Shown here one piece after another: positions 26,179 through 36,602 of a DNA stretch of 64,000 nt (the stretch's first letter is position 1; the number at the start of each line of letters is the position of its first letter). The notes beneath the pieces were generated by a model. It had not been told where the DNA came from. It worked only from the letters and a program-made list of their open reading frames with translations, and did no database searches. The translations under genes and the position numbers were made by a program. Source of the stretch: CAZNKU01 sp045545235 (GTDB lineage Bacteria > Bacillota > Clostridia > Monoglobales > Firm-18); contig JAZQAN010000076.1 of assembly GCA_045545235.1 (NCBI GenBank), positions 1 through 64,000 on the forward strand, in the 5' to 3' direction.

Positions 26179-27012
26179 GTTTTGAACATTATTAGTGCTT
26201 GATATTTTTTTGATTTTTTTTGCTGAAAAGTATTCGATGGGATATCGCACAAACGAAATCCAGCACAAAAGTGTAATAATTGCTGCAAATGCAAGGTTAT
26301 ATGTTGAAAAAATCAAAAAAGTAACAGCTGAAGTTAAGAAAATTATAACAATATTTTGTGGTATGTATACCAGGGTTAATATTAATGAGTTTTTAAAAAT
26401 ATCACTTAAATTAAGTTCCATGGTTACCATAAAGGGATACATGTATATGTGCATTGCTATGTATATAACAAACACTATGACTATAATTAAAAACATAACA
26501 AAATATATCCAGTTTGCAGTATTAAGGTAATATACATAATAAAACCTGACTGCCAAAGGTAAAATTAGTGTTATAAGGAGAATGTCCATAACAGCAATAA
26601 TTATGCCTTTTTTAAAATATTGCTGAAAAAAGTCTTTAAAATCCATCCATACAAAAAGACCTTTTTCGTATGTGATGCAGTTCATAATGTAGGAGGTTGC
26701 CGCTGAAGCAGGACCCGAACCGCATAATATAATAATAACCACAGTTATATACGATACCAACACTTTATATGTGTTGAACCAGTCGTTTTCTGCAAACAGA
26801 GTTTTTAATGAAAAAATGTCGAAAAAATTGATGGATAAATAATAAATTACAAACATCGGAATGCTTGAAAGTACATATAATAAATTTGTTTTCCCAAGAT
26901 CCCAGAAATGCCTTAAAAACAGTTCAAAATATCGTTTGATTCCTTTTTTTTCAGGAGTGTCAGAAGATATCCCGGGACCTGGTTTTGTGTAAAAATTTGA
27001 AAAAAAGCTCAT
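26176..27012 (-). CDS. YesL-like membrane protein (DUF624)
   Basis: A 278-residue protein with about six hydrophobic segments. The DUF624 signature is present: GSGPASAATSYIMNC followed by a short loop and WMDFKDFFQQYFKKG. The family is usually found next to YesM/YesN-type two-component systems and sugar ABC transporters. Its molecular role is not established. The N-terminus is soluble and ends in basic residues before the first membrane segment. It is the last gene of the yesN-yesM-yesL-like operon, 12 bp after the kinase gene. Confidence 0.8.
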   Translation of the reverse strand: MSFFSNFYTKPGPGISSDTPEKKGIKRYFELFLRHFWDLGKTNLLYVLSSIPMFVIYYLSINFFDIFSLKTLFAENDWFNTYKVLVSYITVVIIILCGSGPASAATSYIMNCITYEKGLFVWMDFKDFFQQYFKKGIIIAVMDILLITLILPLAVRFYYVYYLNTANWIYFVMFLIIVIVFVIYIAMHIYMYPFMVTMELNLSDIFKNSLILTLVYIPQNIVIIFLTSAVTFLIFSTYNLAFAAIITLLCWISFVRYPIEYFSAKKIKKISSTNNVQN

Positions 27013-27024
27013 AAAAATTCTTCC

Positions 27025-28734
27025 TTAACTTTCGCATGGTAATTTTATTTTAACAGTGGTTCCGATTCCCGGTTGTGAATTTATGTAACAACCGTATTCG
27101 TTTCCGTAAATTATTTTGTATCTCATATTAATGTTTGAAATACCTATGCCTGATGATTCGGCTATTGTATCTGAATATCTCATTGAATAATTAAGTTCAT
27201 CAAGAATGGTTTTTTCTATACCAATACCGTTATCTTCTACACAAATAGCAAGATTTTCCTTTTCCTTGTGTATTTTTATTTTAATAATACAGTCTTTGTC
27301 TGTTTTTTTAGGAAATGCGTGTTTTATTGCGTTTTCGATAATAGGTTGTAAAGAAAATTTTAAAATAGTCTGTTTTCTTACATTTTCATCAATTTCGTAG
27401 ATAATTGAAAATTTATTTTTGTATCTTAAGTTTATAATGTCCACAAAATTTTCTGTTATTTTTATTTCCTCATCCACAGAAACAAAATATGTTTTCGTAT
27501 CAAGAGTACATCTTAACATATTTGAAAATTTATTGATGATTTTTGTAAGTTCAGTATCTTCTTTTGCATCTTTTAGTGCTAAAAGACTTATAATCTGCAA
27601 GGTATTAAATATAAAATGCGGATTAATTTGCGTGTACAACGCTACCATCTGAGAATTTTTCAATAGCGAAATTTGTTTTGCAAGGTCCAATTCCATATTT
27701 TTATTTTCTCGCTGAAGATTACTTATGTTATTTGCTATAATGGTAAGCTCGTTTGTACGTTCATTTTTGTGGTTTTCATTTGTATCATAAGGGTCACTTG
27801 TAATTGAAAGTATTTTTGAAATAGCAGTATAATATTGCATTGTTATTGTAAATGCAACTACGATACAACAAAGAATAATCAATAAAATTAACCCGAAAAT
27901 CTGGAATGGACTTGCGAATTCCAGAACAGGAGCAGCAGCTACCATATATAGATTGCAGGAATTTAATGAATTTGAGTATACATTATTGAAATTTCTGATT
28001 TTCAGGGAATCTTTTTTATAGCTATCAGATGAATTATTTACTTTGCCGATGTTTTCAGTGTTGCTTGAAAATACAATATTGCCGTTTGAATCCGTAAAAT
28101 CCACTGTTATGTCATTTTTGAACAGCAAATCTGATAAAAGTTTTGCATTTATATTAATTGCAATGATTCCGCAATCAACACCTTCATACATTATTCTGTG
28201 GTAAAAAGTGAGTACGGGATATGTATTGCTTATTCTGTCAATATTTCTGTATACAATTGAAGAGTCAACATCATAATTTTCAAAACATTCTATATCGTGA
28301 AAACGGTCATAGTAAGCACTTCCGTTTAATGTAAGTATATAATCTCTTTGTTTGTCGTAAATATATACTGAATCATAGTAGGGATTTGTAATTCCCGCAT
28401 TTGAAAGTATGTTGTATATGTTATCAATATTTTCAGCAGTAGTTTTTTCATCATCTGTAAAGAAGTATGACTTGAAGTTGTTTGAATCATAAAGTGTTGT
28501 GTATATACTGTCACAGGACTGCACCGTATTATCAAAGTAATTTAAAGCCAACTTGGAATTACTTAAAAATGAAGATTTTGAAACATTGTAATTATAAAGT
28601 AAAAACAGAATAGTAGAGGGAATAATTAAAAACCCGGCAATGATTGCCACATATTTTACAAATATACTCTGCCATTTGAAAAGCTTGACATTATTCAGTA
28701 TTAATTTGTTTAATTGAAATTTTATGAATTTCAT
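27025..28734 (-). CDS. YesM-type sensor histidine kinase
   Basis: A 569-residue membrane kinase. There are two membrane segments (about 28-48 and 278-297) around an extracellular sensor of about 230 residues. A HAMP-like region (about 300-345) follows, then the LytS/YehU-type phosphoacceptor region QINPHFIFNTLQ with H373 and a GHKL ATPase domain with N-box IIENAIKHAF, VEDNGIGIE and SSGIGISNINMRY. It would sense an extracellular cue, probably oligosaccharides or a binding-protein complex, and phosphorylate the response regulator encoded 19 bp upstream. Confidence 0.92.
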   Translation of the reverse strand: MKFIKFQLNKLILNNVKLFKWQSIFVKYVAIIAGFLIIPSTILFLLYNYNVSKSSFLSNSKLALNYFDNTVQSCDSIYTTLYDSNNFKSYFFTDDEKTTAENIDNIYNILSNAGITNPYYDSVYIYDKQRDYILTLNGSAYYDRFHDIECFENYDVDSSIVYRNIDRISNTYPVLTFYHRIMYEGVDCGIIAININAKLLSDLLFKNDITVDFTDSNGNIVFSSNTENIGKVNNSSDSYKKDSLKIRNFNNVYSNSLNSCNLYMVAAAPVLEFASPFQIFGLILLIILCCIVVAFTITMQYYTAISKILSITSDPYDTNENHKNERTNELTIIANNISNLQRENKNMELDLAKQISLLKNSQMVALYTQINPHFIFNTLQIISLLALKDAKEDTELTKIINKFSNMLRCTLDTKTYFVSVDEEIKITENFVDIINLRYKNKFSIIYEIDENVRKQTILKFSLQPIIENAIKHAFPKKTDKDCIIKIKIHKEKENLAICVEDNGIGIEKTILDELNYSMRYSDTIAESSGIGISNINMRYKIIYGNEYGCYINSQPGIGTTVKIKLPCES

Positions 28735-28753
28735 AAATTATCACCCTGATTGT

Positions 28754-29920
28754 TTATTTGATGAGTTTTTGCTTTCTGAATTCCTGAGGAGAAATTCCTG
28801 TAATTTTCTTAAAGGTTTCACCAAAATGATTTCTGCTGTGATAACCTACATTTTTGGAAATTGTATTTATATTCTGATTAGTGTTTAAAAGCAACAGTTT
28901 AGAGTGTTCTATTCTTATGTTATTTAAATAATCAATATACTTTACGCCGGTTTCAACCCTGAAAATCCGGCTTAAATATGATGGGTTCATTCCAAGCATA
29001 TCTGCAATGATATCCAGAGAAATATCGGTGTTGTACTTTTCTGCAATTATTTTTTTCATTTCATCTACAGGTGAAAATGAAATGTCTATACTTTCTTTTT
29101 TTGAATATTTGTCAATTAAATCATCAATAGAAGACAACAGAAAAAGATTTATAAATTCAATTTTGTTTGAATACAAATCTGAAAAATGAGTTTTAAACTG
29201 ATTTGTAAACTCCTTGGCATAAAAATGATTGGAAGATATAGCCTCGGAAAAAAACATAACCGCAATTGTAATTCTTGATTCCATAGTTTTAAGTGGTGTA
29301 CAAAAGGCACCGTTATTTATGCAGTAGTTATAAAATTCCGAAAATATTTTTATACTGTCATCAGATGAAAACAGTGTGTAATCCACGGTTATGAGTACAC
29401 ATGGGGAGTTTGTTACATTTACAGAAAGTTTTTTGCTTTCAAAAAAGCTTTTTATTTCCGACAAATCTGTTTTACCTGTTATATAATTTTTGAAAAGAGA
29501 ATGTAAGTCGTTAAAAAGCTTGCTTTCTGTTTCTTTTGATTGTTCGTCAAGAGAGGCTTTCATTTTCTTTGTGAAGTTAATAAGGGCTTCTAAAGTAAGA
29601 GGTTTAAGTAAATAGTCTTTTGCACCAAGGCGTATTGCTTCCTGCGCATATGAAAAATCTGCATACCCTGAAAGAAAAGCTATATATACATTTTTGTTTT
29701 CGTTTTTTACCATTTTTATCAGGTCAAAACCATTGATGTCAGGCATATTTATATCTGATAAAACGGCATCAACTTTATTTTGATAAAAGTAATCCAAAAA
29801 TTCATTTGCATCATCGAAAGTTATTATTGAAAAGCCGTAATCATTCCATTCAATCAGCTCCGGAATTTGTTCTAATGAAAAGGTTTCGTCATCGATTACT
29901 GCAAGAGTATATTTAGACAT
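28754..29920 (-). CDS. YesN-type response regulator (REC plus AraC HTH)
   Basis: A 388-residue regulator. The receiver domain (1-120) has the acidic pair D10-D11, phosphoacceptor D56 in DAVLSDINMP and K106 in YLLKPL. A linker of about 150 residues leads to a double AraC-type HTH (about 285-385) ending GISPQEFRK. It is the first gene of the operon. Proteins of this type activate sugar-import and glycanase genes, so the large plus-strand operon starting divergently at 30122 is the likely target. The ribosome site is GGGAGGG. Confidence 0.92.
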   Translation of the reverse strand: MSKYTLAVIDDETFSLEQIPELIEWNDYGFSIITFDDANEFLDYFYQNKVDAVLSDINMPDINGFDLIKMVKNENKNVYIAFLSGYADFSYAQEAIRLGAKDYLLKPLTLEALINFTKKMKASLDEQSKETESKLFNDLHSLFKNYITGKTDLSEIKSFFESKKLSVNVTNSPCVLITVDYTLFSSDDSIKIFSEFYNYCINNGAFCTPLKTMESRITIAVMFFSEAISSNHFYAKEFTNQFKTHFSDLYSNKIEFINLFLLSSIDDLIDKYSKKESIDISFSPVDEMKKIIAEKYNTDISLDIIADMLGMNPSYLSRIFRVETGVKYIDYLNNIRIEHSKLLLLNTNQNINTISKNVGYHSRNHFGETFKKITGISPQEFRKQKLIK

Positions 29921-29952
29921 TATCTTCCCTCCCTGAAAACTTCGTTACTATA

Positions 29953-29982
29953 ATATTATCATTTTATTATTGCCAAGGTCAA
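29953..29982 (-). promoter_or_regulatory. Candidate promoter of the yesNML-like operon
   Basis: On the minus strand TTGACC (29982-29977), 18 bp, TAATAT (29958-29953), about 35 bp before the start codon. Overlapping alternatives with the nearby TTGGCA exist. Confidence 0.45.
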
Positions 29983-30050
29983 GGTTTGTATTTTGAAAAA
30001 TAAAAAAAGAGGTGATTAATGTAAAAAAGCAGAACATCCTACAGGTTTTT

Positions 30051-30080
30051 TTGTATGATATAATTAAACCAAACTATAAT
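30051..30080 (+). promoter_or_regulatory. Candidate promoter of the large downstream operon
   Basis: TTGTAT (30051-30056), 18 bp, TATAAT (30075-30080), about 40 bp before the GTG start at 30122. A second TATAAT at 30059-30064 has no -35 partner. The weak -35 fits a promoter that needs an activator such as the divergent YesN-type protein. Confidence 0.45.
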
Positions 30081-30121
30081 GCAAAGTGGGATATTGCCTT
30101 TGTTTGTGTGAGGTGTTTAAT

Positions 30122-31336
30122 GTGAAAAACAAATTTTTAAAAAGGTTTGGAGCTTTGTTTACGGCATTAGCTGTGGTAAATGCGGTGAATGTTACTGCTT
30201 TTGCCGATGCAAATGAATATCGTGAAACTTTTGATTATGCCGAAGGTGTTATGGCACCAAACTGGAAAATGGGCGCAAATACATTTACACGCGGATGTTC
30301 GGCTACCGTAATAAACAGACAATATAATTTGTTTTACGTTGGTACTAAAATGAACTTCCCTGTTACGCTTACTTTGCCGGATGGTCCTTTTGAAGAAGGT
30401 AAGGTTTTGATTAGTATGGAGGTTGAACCTGTTTCTATGGGCAGTGCAAAGTGTCCTAAGCTCCCTTCTGTATGCGGAATGTTGGATGGGAAAGCAGTTT
30501 CGTTGGCAAATGTTTCTGTGGAATCGGGTAAAATTTACTATGATGACGCTTCATCCGGTACAAAAAAACGTATACAGGTTCCTGTAAACATTGCAGATGG
30601 TGTTACTGTTAAAATTGGATTTGTAATTGACCTTGAACAGAAGAAGTATGATTTATACTTTAGTTCTTCAAACGGCACTACTTTTACTGCTTCTGATATT
30701 GAGCTTCTTGATAAAGAGGTTAATAACATAACAGGTATGGAATTGCTTTTTAACGGTTCTCCTGATTCAGCTAATTACATTGTTGATAATGTGCATTTCA
30801 GAAAATACAGCGAGGAAGAAATAGAGTTATTTAAAACGTATTTTTCACCTGATTATACAGAAAAGGCAATGATGGAACTTTGTAATACCTTGCGTTCGGA
30901 TGATATTGTTATGAAAATAAATAATTCTGATGCCATAAAAAACCGTAAGGTTATGCAGATAGATGAAGTTGACAGAAGCATTACTCCTGTAATAAGAAAC
31001 AGTACAACTATGGTGCCTGTAAGGTTTATAAGTGAGGCTTTGGGTGCGAAAATTGATTTTGACAGTGCTGACAATAGTGTAACTGTAATATACAAAAACT
31101 ATAAACTGAAAGTTTTTGAAGGAAGTAAGCGGTATCTGATTAATGATAACGTCAGATATTTTGATGAGCCTGTTGAAATAAAGAACGGACGTACTCTTGT
31201 TCCGGTCCGTGCAATTTGTGAAACCTTTGGTAAAAAGGTTTTGTGGGATGAAACAGGAATAGTTGTAATAAGTCGTTGGGATAAGTTGTTTGAAAACAGT
31301 GATAACATTTCCAACATAAACGTTATTTTAAACTAA
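30122..31336 (+). CDS. Secreted LamG-like plus stalk-domain protein
   Basis: A 404-residue exported protein. A signal peptide (to about residue 27, ending TAFA) leads to a LamG/concanavalin-like domain (about 30-235) and a C-terminal stalk domain related to the copper amine oxidase N-terminal domain (about 275-390; MVPVRFISEALGAKIDFD and RTLVPVRAICETFGK). No anchor motif is seen. The start is GTG 30122 after GAGGTG; an upstream in-frame ATG at 30086 would destroy the signal peptide. The same domain pair forms the N-terminal third of the next protein. A substrate-binding surface protein is likely. Confidence 0.75.
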   Translation: MKNKFLKRFGALFTALAVVNAVNVTAFADANEYRETFDYAEGVMAPNWKMGANTFTRGCSATVINRQYNLFYVGTKMNFPVTLTLPDGPFEEGKVLISMEVEPVSMGSAKCPKLPSVCGMLDGKAVSLANVSVESGKIYYDDASSGTKKRIQVPVNIADGVTVKIGFVIDLEQKKYDLYFSSSNGTTFTASDIELLDKEVNNITGMELLFNGSPDSANYIVDNVHFRKYSEEEIELFKTYFSPDYTEKAMMELCNTLRSDDIVMKINNSDAIKNRKVMQIDEVDRSITPVIRNSTTMVPVRFISEALGAKIDFDSADNSVTVIYKNYKLKVFEGSKRYLINDNVRYFDEPVEIKNGRTLVPVRAICETFGKKVLWDETGIVVISRWDKLFENSDNISNINVILN

Positions 31337-31349
31337 AAGGATGATATTT

Positions 31350-34300
31350 ATGAAGAGAAAATTTGTTTTATTTTCAATTATACTTATAATGTTATCAAAT
31401 ATGTTGCCTGTATTCGGTAATGGTGTTGAAATGACAAGCTACCCTCTGGACAATGTATCGGGAAGTGAGTTGCTGTATACCTATGAACTGAAAATTAAGG
31501 GCGATATACTTGAAAAAGAATGGGATATGTTATCATTTGTGTCGGCAGACGGAAGTACCGTGTGCGGAACAAAACTTGTGGATGAGAAAATTGTTGCACT
31601 TACACCAAACGGTGGTACAGATGATATACATATATGGATGAAGCCTGAACAAGCTTACCGTGTGGGCGTTGAAATTAACCTTGATAAAAATACTGCAGAT
31701 TATTACATACTTGCAGATAACGGAGATTATACAGAAAGCAGAGGCACCGAACTTCTTGCAAATAAAGCTCCCGTCAAACTACAGTATGAAGAATCTGAAC
31801 TTTATGAAATAAGTAATGTTTCGGTAAAAGAAAAAAGCTATAAGACCTATGGCGAGTTTATGGATTATTTCTGTAAGGACGATGTTAAAATCGACAGGCT
31901 TGAAAACATAAAGGCGAAAATGGATTCTGATGATTTGATACTTTGTGTTGACAGTTCATATGTTGTTACAAAGGATTTACGCAGAAAGCTGAATATGGAA
32001 AACCGCAGTTCAATGCCTGAACTTGATGGAGTAAATATTAAAGTTCCTTTAAGAGATGTTGCGGAAATAATGAATGCTGTGGTTGGCTACAATAGTAAAG
32101 ATAACAGTATTACTGTTGATTATAACGGCAAAAAAGCTTCGCTTAATACTTATGGTAAAGAGTGTTACATAGACGGGGAAAAATATGTTTTACCTGTTGA
32201 AAGCACTGTTGAACACGGAGTTACAAAGGTTTCGGCAAACTTTTTTGAATTGTTGTTTGATAAGAAAATTGTAAAGTGCGGACCTATGTTTGCTTTTACT
32301 GATAAGGAAAGCATCTTTGATGAATTTTCTGATAATGAAAATGACAAGCTTTTAAAATCTTTTGGTATATATGTTGCCGTAGGAAGTAAGTCGGGAACAG
32401 GTACAAAAGCAAGTCCTATGAACACTTTGAATTCTGCTATGAGCAAAGTGACTGCGCTTAAAAAAGGTGATGGCATACCGGAAGGCGGTATATCAATATA
32501 CTTAAGAAGCGGAAAGTATTCGGTTGATAAAACAATTAAAATTGATGGGGCAATGTCGGGAACTTATTCTTCACCTGTAAGTTTTGAAGCATTCAAGGAT
32601 GAAAACGTAAGCTTTACCGGCGCAGTTTCAATTGACGGAAGCAAATTCAAAAATATAAGTGATGAAAGAATTAAAAAACGACTTGATGAAAATGCAAGAG
32701 ATGGCGTAATGGTGCTTGACCTTAAGCGTGCGGGAATAAACAACCCTTACGGACCGGCTTATATACGTCAGAATGATGAAATAACAAAACCTACAACTCC
32801 TATTATGTGGGTTAATGACACTATGCAGACTTTGGCAAGGTGGCCTAACGTAGGATATGCAAATACAGGCTTTGTTGTTAAAAACCAAATGGCACCCGGT
32901 GCTAAGTTTATAGCATCTGACTCACCTATTGAAAATTGGGGCAAGGCAGATGATGCAATGCTTGCAGGTAATCTTAAGTGGGCGTGGTCAGCGGATATTG
33001 TTAACGTAAGCTTTGATGCAAAAACAAAAGAAATTACACTTGATGACAGAACTTCATACGGTGTATCAATAAACAAACCTTATTATATATGTAATTTACT
33101 TGAAGAAATTGATATGTTTGGTGAGTGGTTTATTGACCGTGAAAATCTTAAACTTTACTATTATCCTGAAGATAAGAATGAGCTAAAAACTGCATCAATA
33201 GATATTGCGTGTCAGATGAGTGATACATTAATGTCTGTTAAAGATGCACAGTACATAACCTTTAGCGGAATAGATTTTCAAAAGAGTGGCTTCAGGGGAA
33301 TTGATATTTCAAAAAGTAACAATATCAGAATTGTTGATGCTGATTTTTCCGGACTTGGAAGTTCGGCTATAAATATGACAGATGAAGTATCTTATACAAC
33401 CGTAAGTGCATGTAACTTTTCTGAATTGCAGGCAGGCTGCATTTACCTTAATGGTGGAGATGTGGATACACTTAATCCAAGCGGAAATGTTATAGATAAC
33501 TGTTACTTTACAGATTTTAACAGATATACAACGCAGGCACGTGCGATATACATAACCGGTGGTGTTGGTCACGTTATAAGAAATAACGAATTCGCAGGTG
33601 CGGCAAAACAGATTATTGCAGGTATAGGTAACAACAGTCTGGTTGAAAATAATGAATTTTATGATGGTGTTCTGGAGTCCCACGACGCAGGTGCCATATA
33701 TGCCGGACGTAGCTGGGTAATCAGAAACAATGTAATAAACAACAATGTATTCCACGGTATGAAGGGAAATATAAACCAGGGTGTATATTCAATTTATTGG
33801 GATGACGGTCTTTTCGGACAGATAATGACTAACAACCTGTTTTACGACAACCTTACAACCAAGGACGTATCCAGTCATAAGCGAGAAACTGTTTTTGAAG
33901 GTAATGTATTTATTAATAAGGATGAAACTGTTACCAAAACTGCATTGCCTGACTGGGGAGCCCTACCTGACAATGTAAGAATGGTAGATGGAGTTTTGTA
34001 TTCAGGAGATGCTCCTGCAGTAAGCTCTGACGGACGTGGTCCGGCTGTTCTTTACACAACCTTAGACAGGGCGCCTATACACAATACCTTCTGGAGAACA
34101 GCTTACCCTACTTTGCATACATTGCTTGAAGAAGAATATATTACCGCAACAAAATATGCAAAGATACGCAAGAATATATTCTTTAATGCGGTTATGACTG
34201 CAGATATGAAGGGTAATGACTATTTTGCAAATGACTACTATTATTTTGATTTGTTTGAAAATGTTATAGAAGACAATATAAATACATCGGATAAAACTAT

Positions 34301-35615
34301 TTTTGCAGATTACAAGAATGATAACTATAAAATTGTTAAGGATGTTGGTATAGAAGGTTTTGTAGGACCTGACGTTGATAAAATGGGTGTTTATTTATCA
34401 CGCGAAAGAAAAACTATGCCAAAGATAAAGGATTTTGACCTTATTACTCCGGCAAACGGTTCAACGGAGATTGAGGCAAACAATATTGAGTTTTATTGGG
34501 AAAAACCTGTAGGTACAAATTTTGCAATACTGCAGATTGCAACTGACCCTGAATTTAAAAACATTGTTTATGAAGAAAAAGTAAAGACAAATTCAGGAAC
34601 AGTATATAAGGGCGATGAGCTTGACTATGGATGTACACAATATTACTGGAAAGTAATTGCATACAATGATGCGATGAAACGTCATGACAGAAAAGAAAGC
34701 AGTAAGGTATATTCGTTTACAACAAAACAAAAGGCTACATTGAATCTTGAGGAGTTGAAGTCAGCTATAGATGAATATGAGCTTGAAATGTCAAATACTC
34801 AGGTTGGTACGCAGCCGGGTAATGTTTCAGAAGAAACAATGAACAAGTTCAAAGGCATTATTGAAAATGCAAAAGTCGTTCTTAATGACCCTGATATAAC
34901 AAAGAATATGCTTGACGAAACAATGGTTTCCATAACAGAGGGTTTCAAGGGCTTTGAAAAGGCGATGGTTGTTGGTAAGGTTGATCTTATCAGCAGATTG
35001 AATTCACTTGACCCTGAATGGAAAACAACTGACGTTAACAACATATATCAGGTAAACGGCGGTGGCTTTACATTTAAGCCTACAACCAATACTCACAGTA
35101 CCGTTGCTACCGTACTTGGTTATGGTAAACAACAGCCAAACTGGATAGTATGGACATTCAAGGCAATATTTAATCCTGACGATGTGCTTGGAACATGGAA
35201 TGGTATTAACTTAAGAGCAACAGGGCCTTGTGAGGTTGCTTGGACAGGTACACAAAACTATATATTCATCGTTAAGGAATCTGTTATTGAGTTGCAAAGC
35301 TTTGCAACTAATGAAAAATTGTATCTGACAGTACCTAATACATATATTACTCCGGGTAAGGTACACAATATAGAGGTTGCTGCAAATGACCTTGAAGGTG
35401 GCGGAGTAAGATTGTTATTTAAAGTAGACGGTCAGACAGTATTTGATTATAATCACACGGAAGTTGGTAATTTTGTAGACCAAAAAGGATATTTGTCTTT
35501 GGTAGGTACACAGGATTCACCTATTACAATACTTCCTTCTGATTCAACAGGTGATATATCGTCTAACGCAGGCGAAAAACTAGAAATGGATGATGAAGTT
35601 GAAATGGAGGAATAA
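31350..35615 (+). CDS. Secreted right-handed beta-helix protein, probable glycan-active enzyme
   Basis: A 1421-residue exported protein. Order: signal peptide, LamG-like segment (about 30-180), stalk domain (about 215-320), and a large parallel beta-helix region (about 340-1000) opening with VAVGSKSGTGTKASPMNTL. That region includes MWVNDTMQTLARWPN, the helix-rung repeats ITFSGIDFQKSGFRGI, and DAGAIYAGRSWVIRNN. A fibronectin III-like domain (about 1025-1130), a helical FIVAR-like segment (1130-1210) and a C-terminal LamG-like domain follow. Beta-helix proteins of this build include pectate lyases, epimerases and glycosidases; I cannot choose between them. ATG 31350 is 9 nt from AAAAGG. The last residues are strongly acidic. 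Confidence 0.78.
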   Translation: MKRKFVLFSIILIMLSNMLPVFGNGVEMTSYPLDNVSGSELLYTYELKIKGDILEKEWDMLSFVSADGSTVCGTKLVDEKIVALTPNGGTDDIHIWMKPEQAYRVGVEINLDKNTADYYILADNGDYTESRGTELLANKAPVKLQYEESELYEISNVSVKEKSYKTYGEFMDYFCKDDVKIDRLENIKAKMDSDDLILCVDSSYVVTKDLRRKLNMENRSSMPELDGVNIKVPLRDVAEIMNAVVGYNSKDNSITVDYNGKKASLNTYGKECYIDGEKYVLPVESTVEHGVTKVSANFFELLFDKKIVKCGPMFAFTDKESIFDEFSDNENDKLLKSFGIYVAVGSKSGTGTKASPMNTLNSAMSKVTALKKGDGIPEGGISIYLRSGKYSVDKTIKIDGAMSGTYSSPVSFEAFKDENVSFTGAVSIDGSKFKNISDERIKKRLDENARDGVMVLDLKRAGINNPYGPAYIRQNDEITKPTTPIMWVNDTMQTLARWPNVGYANTGFVVKNQMAPGAKFIASDSPIENWGKADDAMLAGNLKWAWSADIVNVSFDAKTKEITLDDRTSYGVSINKPYYICNLLEEIDMFGEWFIDRENLKLYYYPEDKNELKTASIDIACQMSDTLMSVKDAQYITFSGIDFQKSGFRGIDISKSNNIRIVDADFSGLGSSAINMTDEVSYTTVSACNFSELQAGCIYLNGGDVDTLNPSGNVIDNCYFTDFNRYTTQARAIYITGGVGHVIRNNEFAGAAKQIIAGIGNNSLVENNEFYDGVLESHDAGAIYAGRSWVIRNNVINNNVFHGMKGNINQGVYSIYWDDGLFGQIMTNNLFYDNLTTKDVSSHKRETVFEGNVFINKDETVTKTALPDWGALPDNVRMVDGVLYSGDAPAVSSDGRGPAVLYTTLDRAPIHNTFWRTAYPTLHTLLEEEYITATKYAKIRKNIFFNAVMTADMKGNDYFANDYYYFDLFENVIEDNINTSDKTIFADYKNDNYKIVKDVGIEGFVGPDVDKMGVYLSRERKTMPKIKDFDLITPANGSTEIEANNIEFYWEKPVGTNFAILQIATDPEFKNIVYEEKVKTNSGTVYKGDELDYGCTQYYWKVIAYNDAMKRHDRKESSKVYSFTTKQKATLNLEELKSAIDEYELEMSNTQVGTQPGNVSEETMNKFKGIIENAKVVLNDPDITKNMLDETMVSITEGFKGFEKAMVVGKVDLISRLNSLDPEWKTTDVNNIYQVNGGGFTFKPTTNTHSTVATVLGYGKQQPNWIVWTFKAIFNPDDVLGTWNGINLRATGPCEVAWTGTQNYIFIVKESVIELQSFATNEKLYLTVPNTYITPGKVHNIEVAANDLEGGGVRLLFKVDGQTVFDYNHTEVGNFVDQKGYLSLVGTQDSPITILPSDSTGDISSNAGEKLEMDDEVEMEE

Positions 35616-35618
35616 CAA

Positions 35619-36590
35619 ATGGATACTATATCACAAAAGCGGAGGCTGTTAAAGCCCCGCTCCGCAAAAATCAAAAGAGAAAAGAGCAAATTGAGAAGAA
35701 GTAACATTATACAGTTGTATATTATGATGCTTTTGCCGGTATTACAGGTTTTTATATTTCACTATATACCAATGTTTGGTGTGACAATTGCATTTAAAGA
35801 TTACAAATACGGACTTGGAATATTTGACAGTGCCTGGGTTGGACTTAACAATTTCCGTACCCTGATGTCAACTGCTGACTTTGCTCTTGCAGTTAAAAAC
35901 ACTGTTACAATGAATGTTTTCTTCATTTTGTTTGATATGGCTTTTGCTTTGTTACTTGCAGTAATATTATACGGCATTAAAAGCAGAGGGGCAGTTAAGA
36001 CATATCAGACAGTATTGATAACACCAAAGTTTATTTCGTGGGTTATTGCAGGGTATATGCTATACGCATTCCTTGACCCTAATTATGGTATGTTGAATGA
36101 TATTATAGTAAGGTTTGGCGGGGAGCCGATACAATGGTATTCAGACCCTGACTTATGGCCACCCATACTGATTGTAGCTTACTTGTGGAAGTTTGTCGGA
36201 ATGGATATGATTTTGTTCTATTCGGCACTTATGGGAATTGACAGTACTCTGTATGAGGCTGCTGAAATAGACGGTGCATCAAAAATTAAACAGTTTATAC
36301 ACGTTACACTGCCGTCTATTGCACCTATGATATGTATGCTTCTTATTACAAAATGCGGACACATATTCAAAGGTGATTTCGGGTTGTTCTATCAGCTTCC
36401 GAGAAATCAGGGTGTGCTTTATCCCACAACAGACGTGTTGGATACATATATATTCAGAGTACTAAGAGTAAACAGTAATCCTTCCCTATCTGCAGCGGCA
36501 GGGTTGATTCAGTCGGTAGTTGGATTTGGTATGGTTTTGGTAGTGAATAAAATTATCAAGACCATAAATCCTGAGAATTCGTTGTTTTAA
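35619..36590 (+). CDS. Sugar ABC transporter permease, LplB type
   Basis: A 323-residue inner-membrane permease with six predicted segments and the cytoplasmic EAA loop (YEAAEIDGASKIKQFIHVTLP, shortened) that docks to the ATPase. It matches the LplB/YtcP-linked subgroup that imports oligosaccharides of uronic-acid-containing glycans. It begins 3 bp after the beta-helix gene and is followed by its partner permease and the binding protein. A basic N-terminal tail of about 30 residues precedes the first segment. No ATPase gene is present in the window, so a shared MsmX-type ATPase elsewhere is expected. Confidence 0.93.
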   Translation: MDTISQKRRLLKPRSAKIKREKSKLRRSNIIQLYIMMLLPVLQVFIFHYIPMFGVTIAFKDYKYGLGIFDSAWVGLNNFRTLMSTADFALAVKNTVTMNVFFILFDMAFALLLAVILYGIKSRGAVKTYQTVLITPKFISWVIAGYMLYAFLDPNYGMLNDIIVRFGGEPIQWYSDPDLWPPILIVAYLWKFVGMDMILFYSALMGIDSTLYEAAEIDGASKIKQFIHVTLPSIAPMICMLLITKCGHIFKGDFGLFYQLPRNQGVLYPTTDVLDTYIFRVLRVNSNPSLSAAAGLIQSVVGFGMVLVVNKIIKTINPENSLF

Positions 36591-36602
36591 GGGGTGGTTG
36601 TT

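Noticed and set aside
33309..33755. A 148-codon minus-strand frame inside the beta-helix gene
   Set aside because: Cys/Tyr/Thr-rich antisense translation, no start context.
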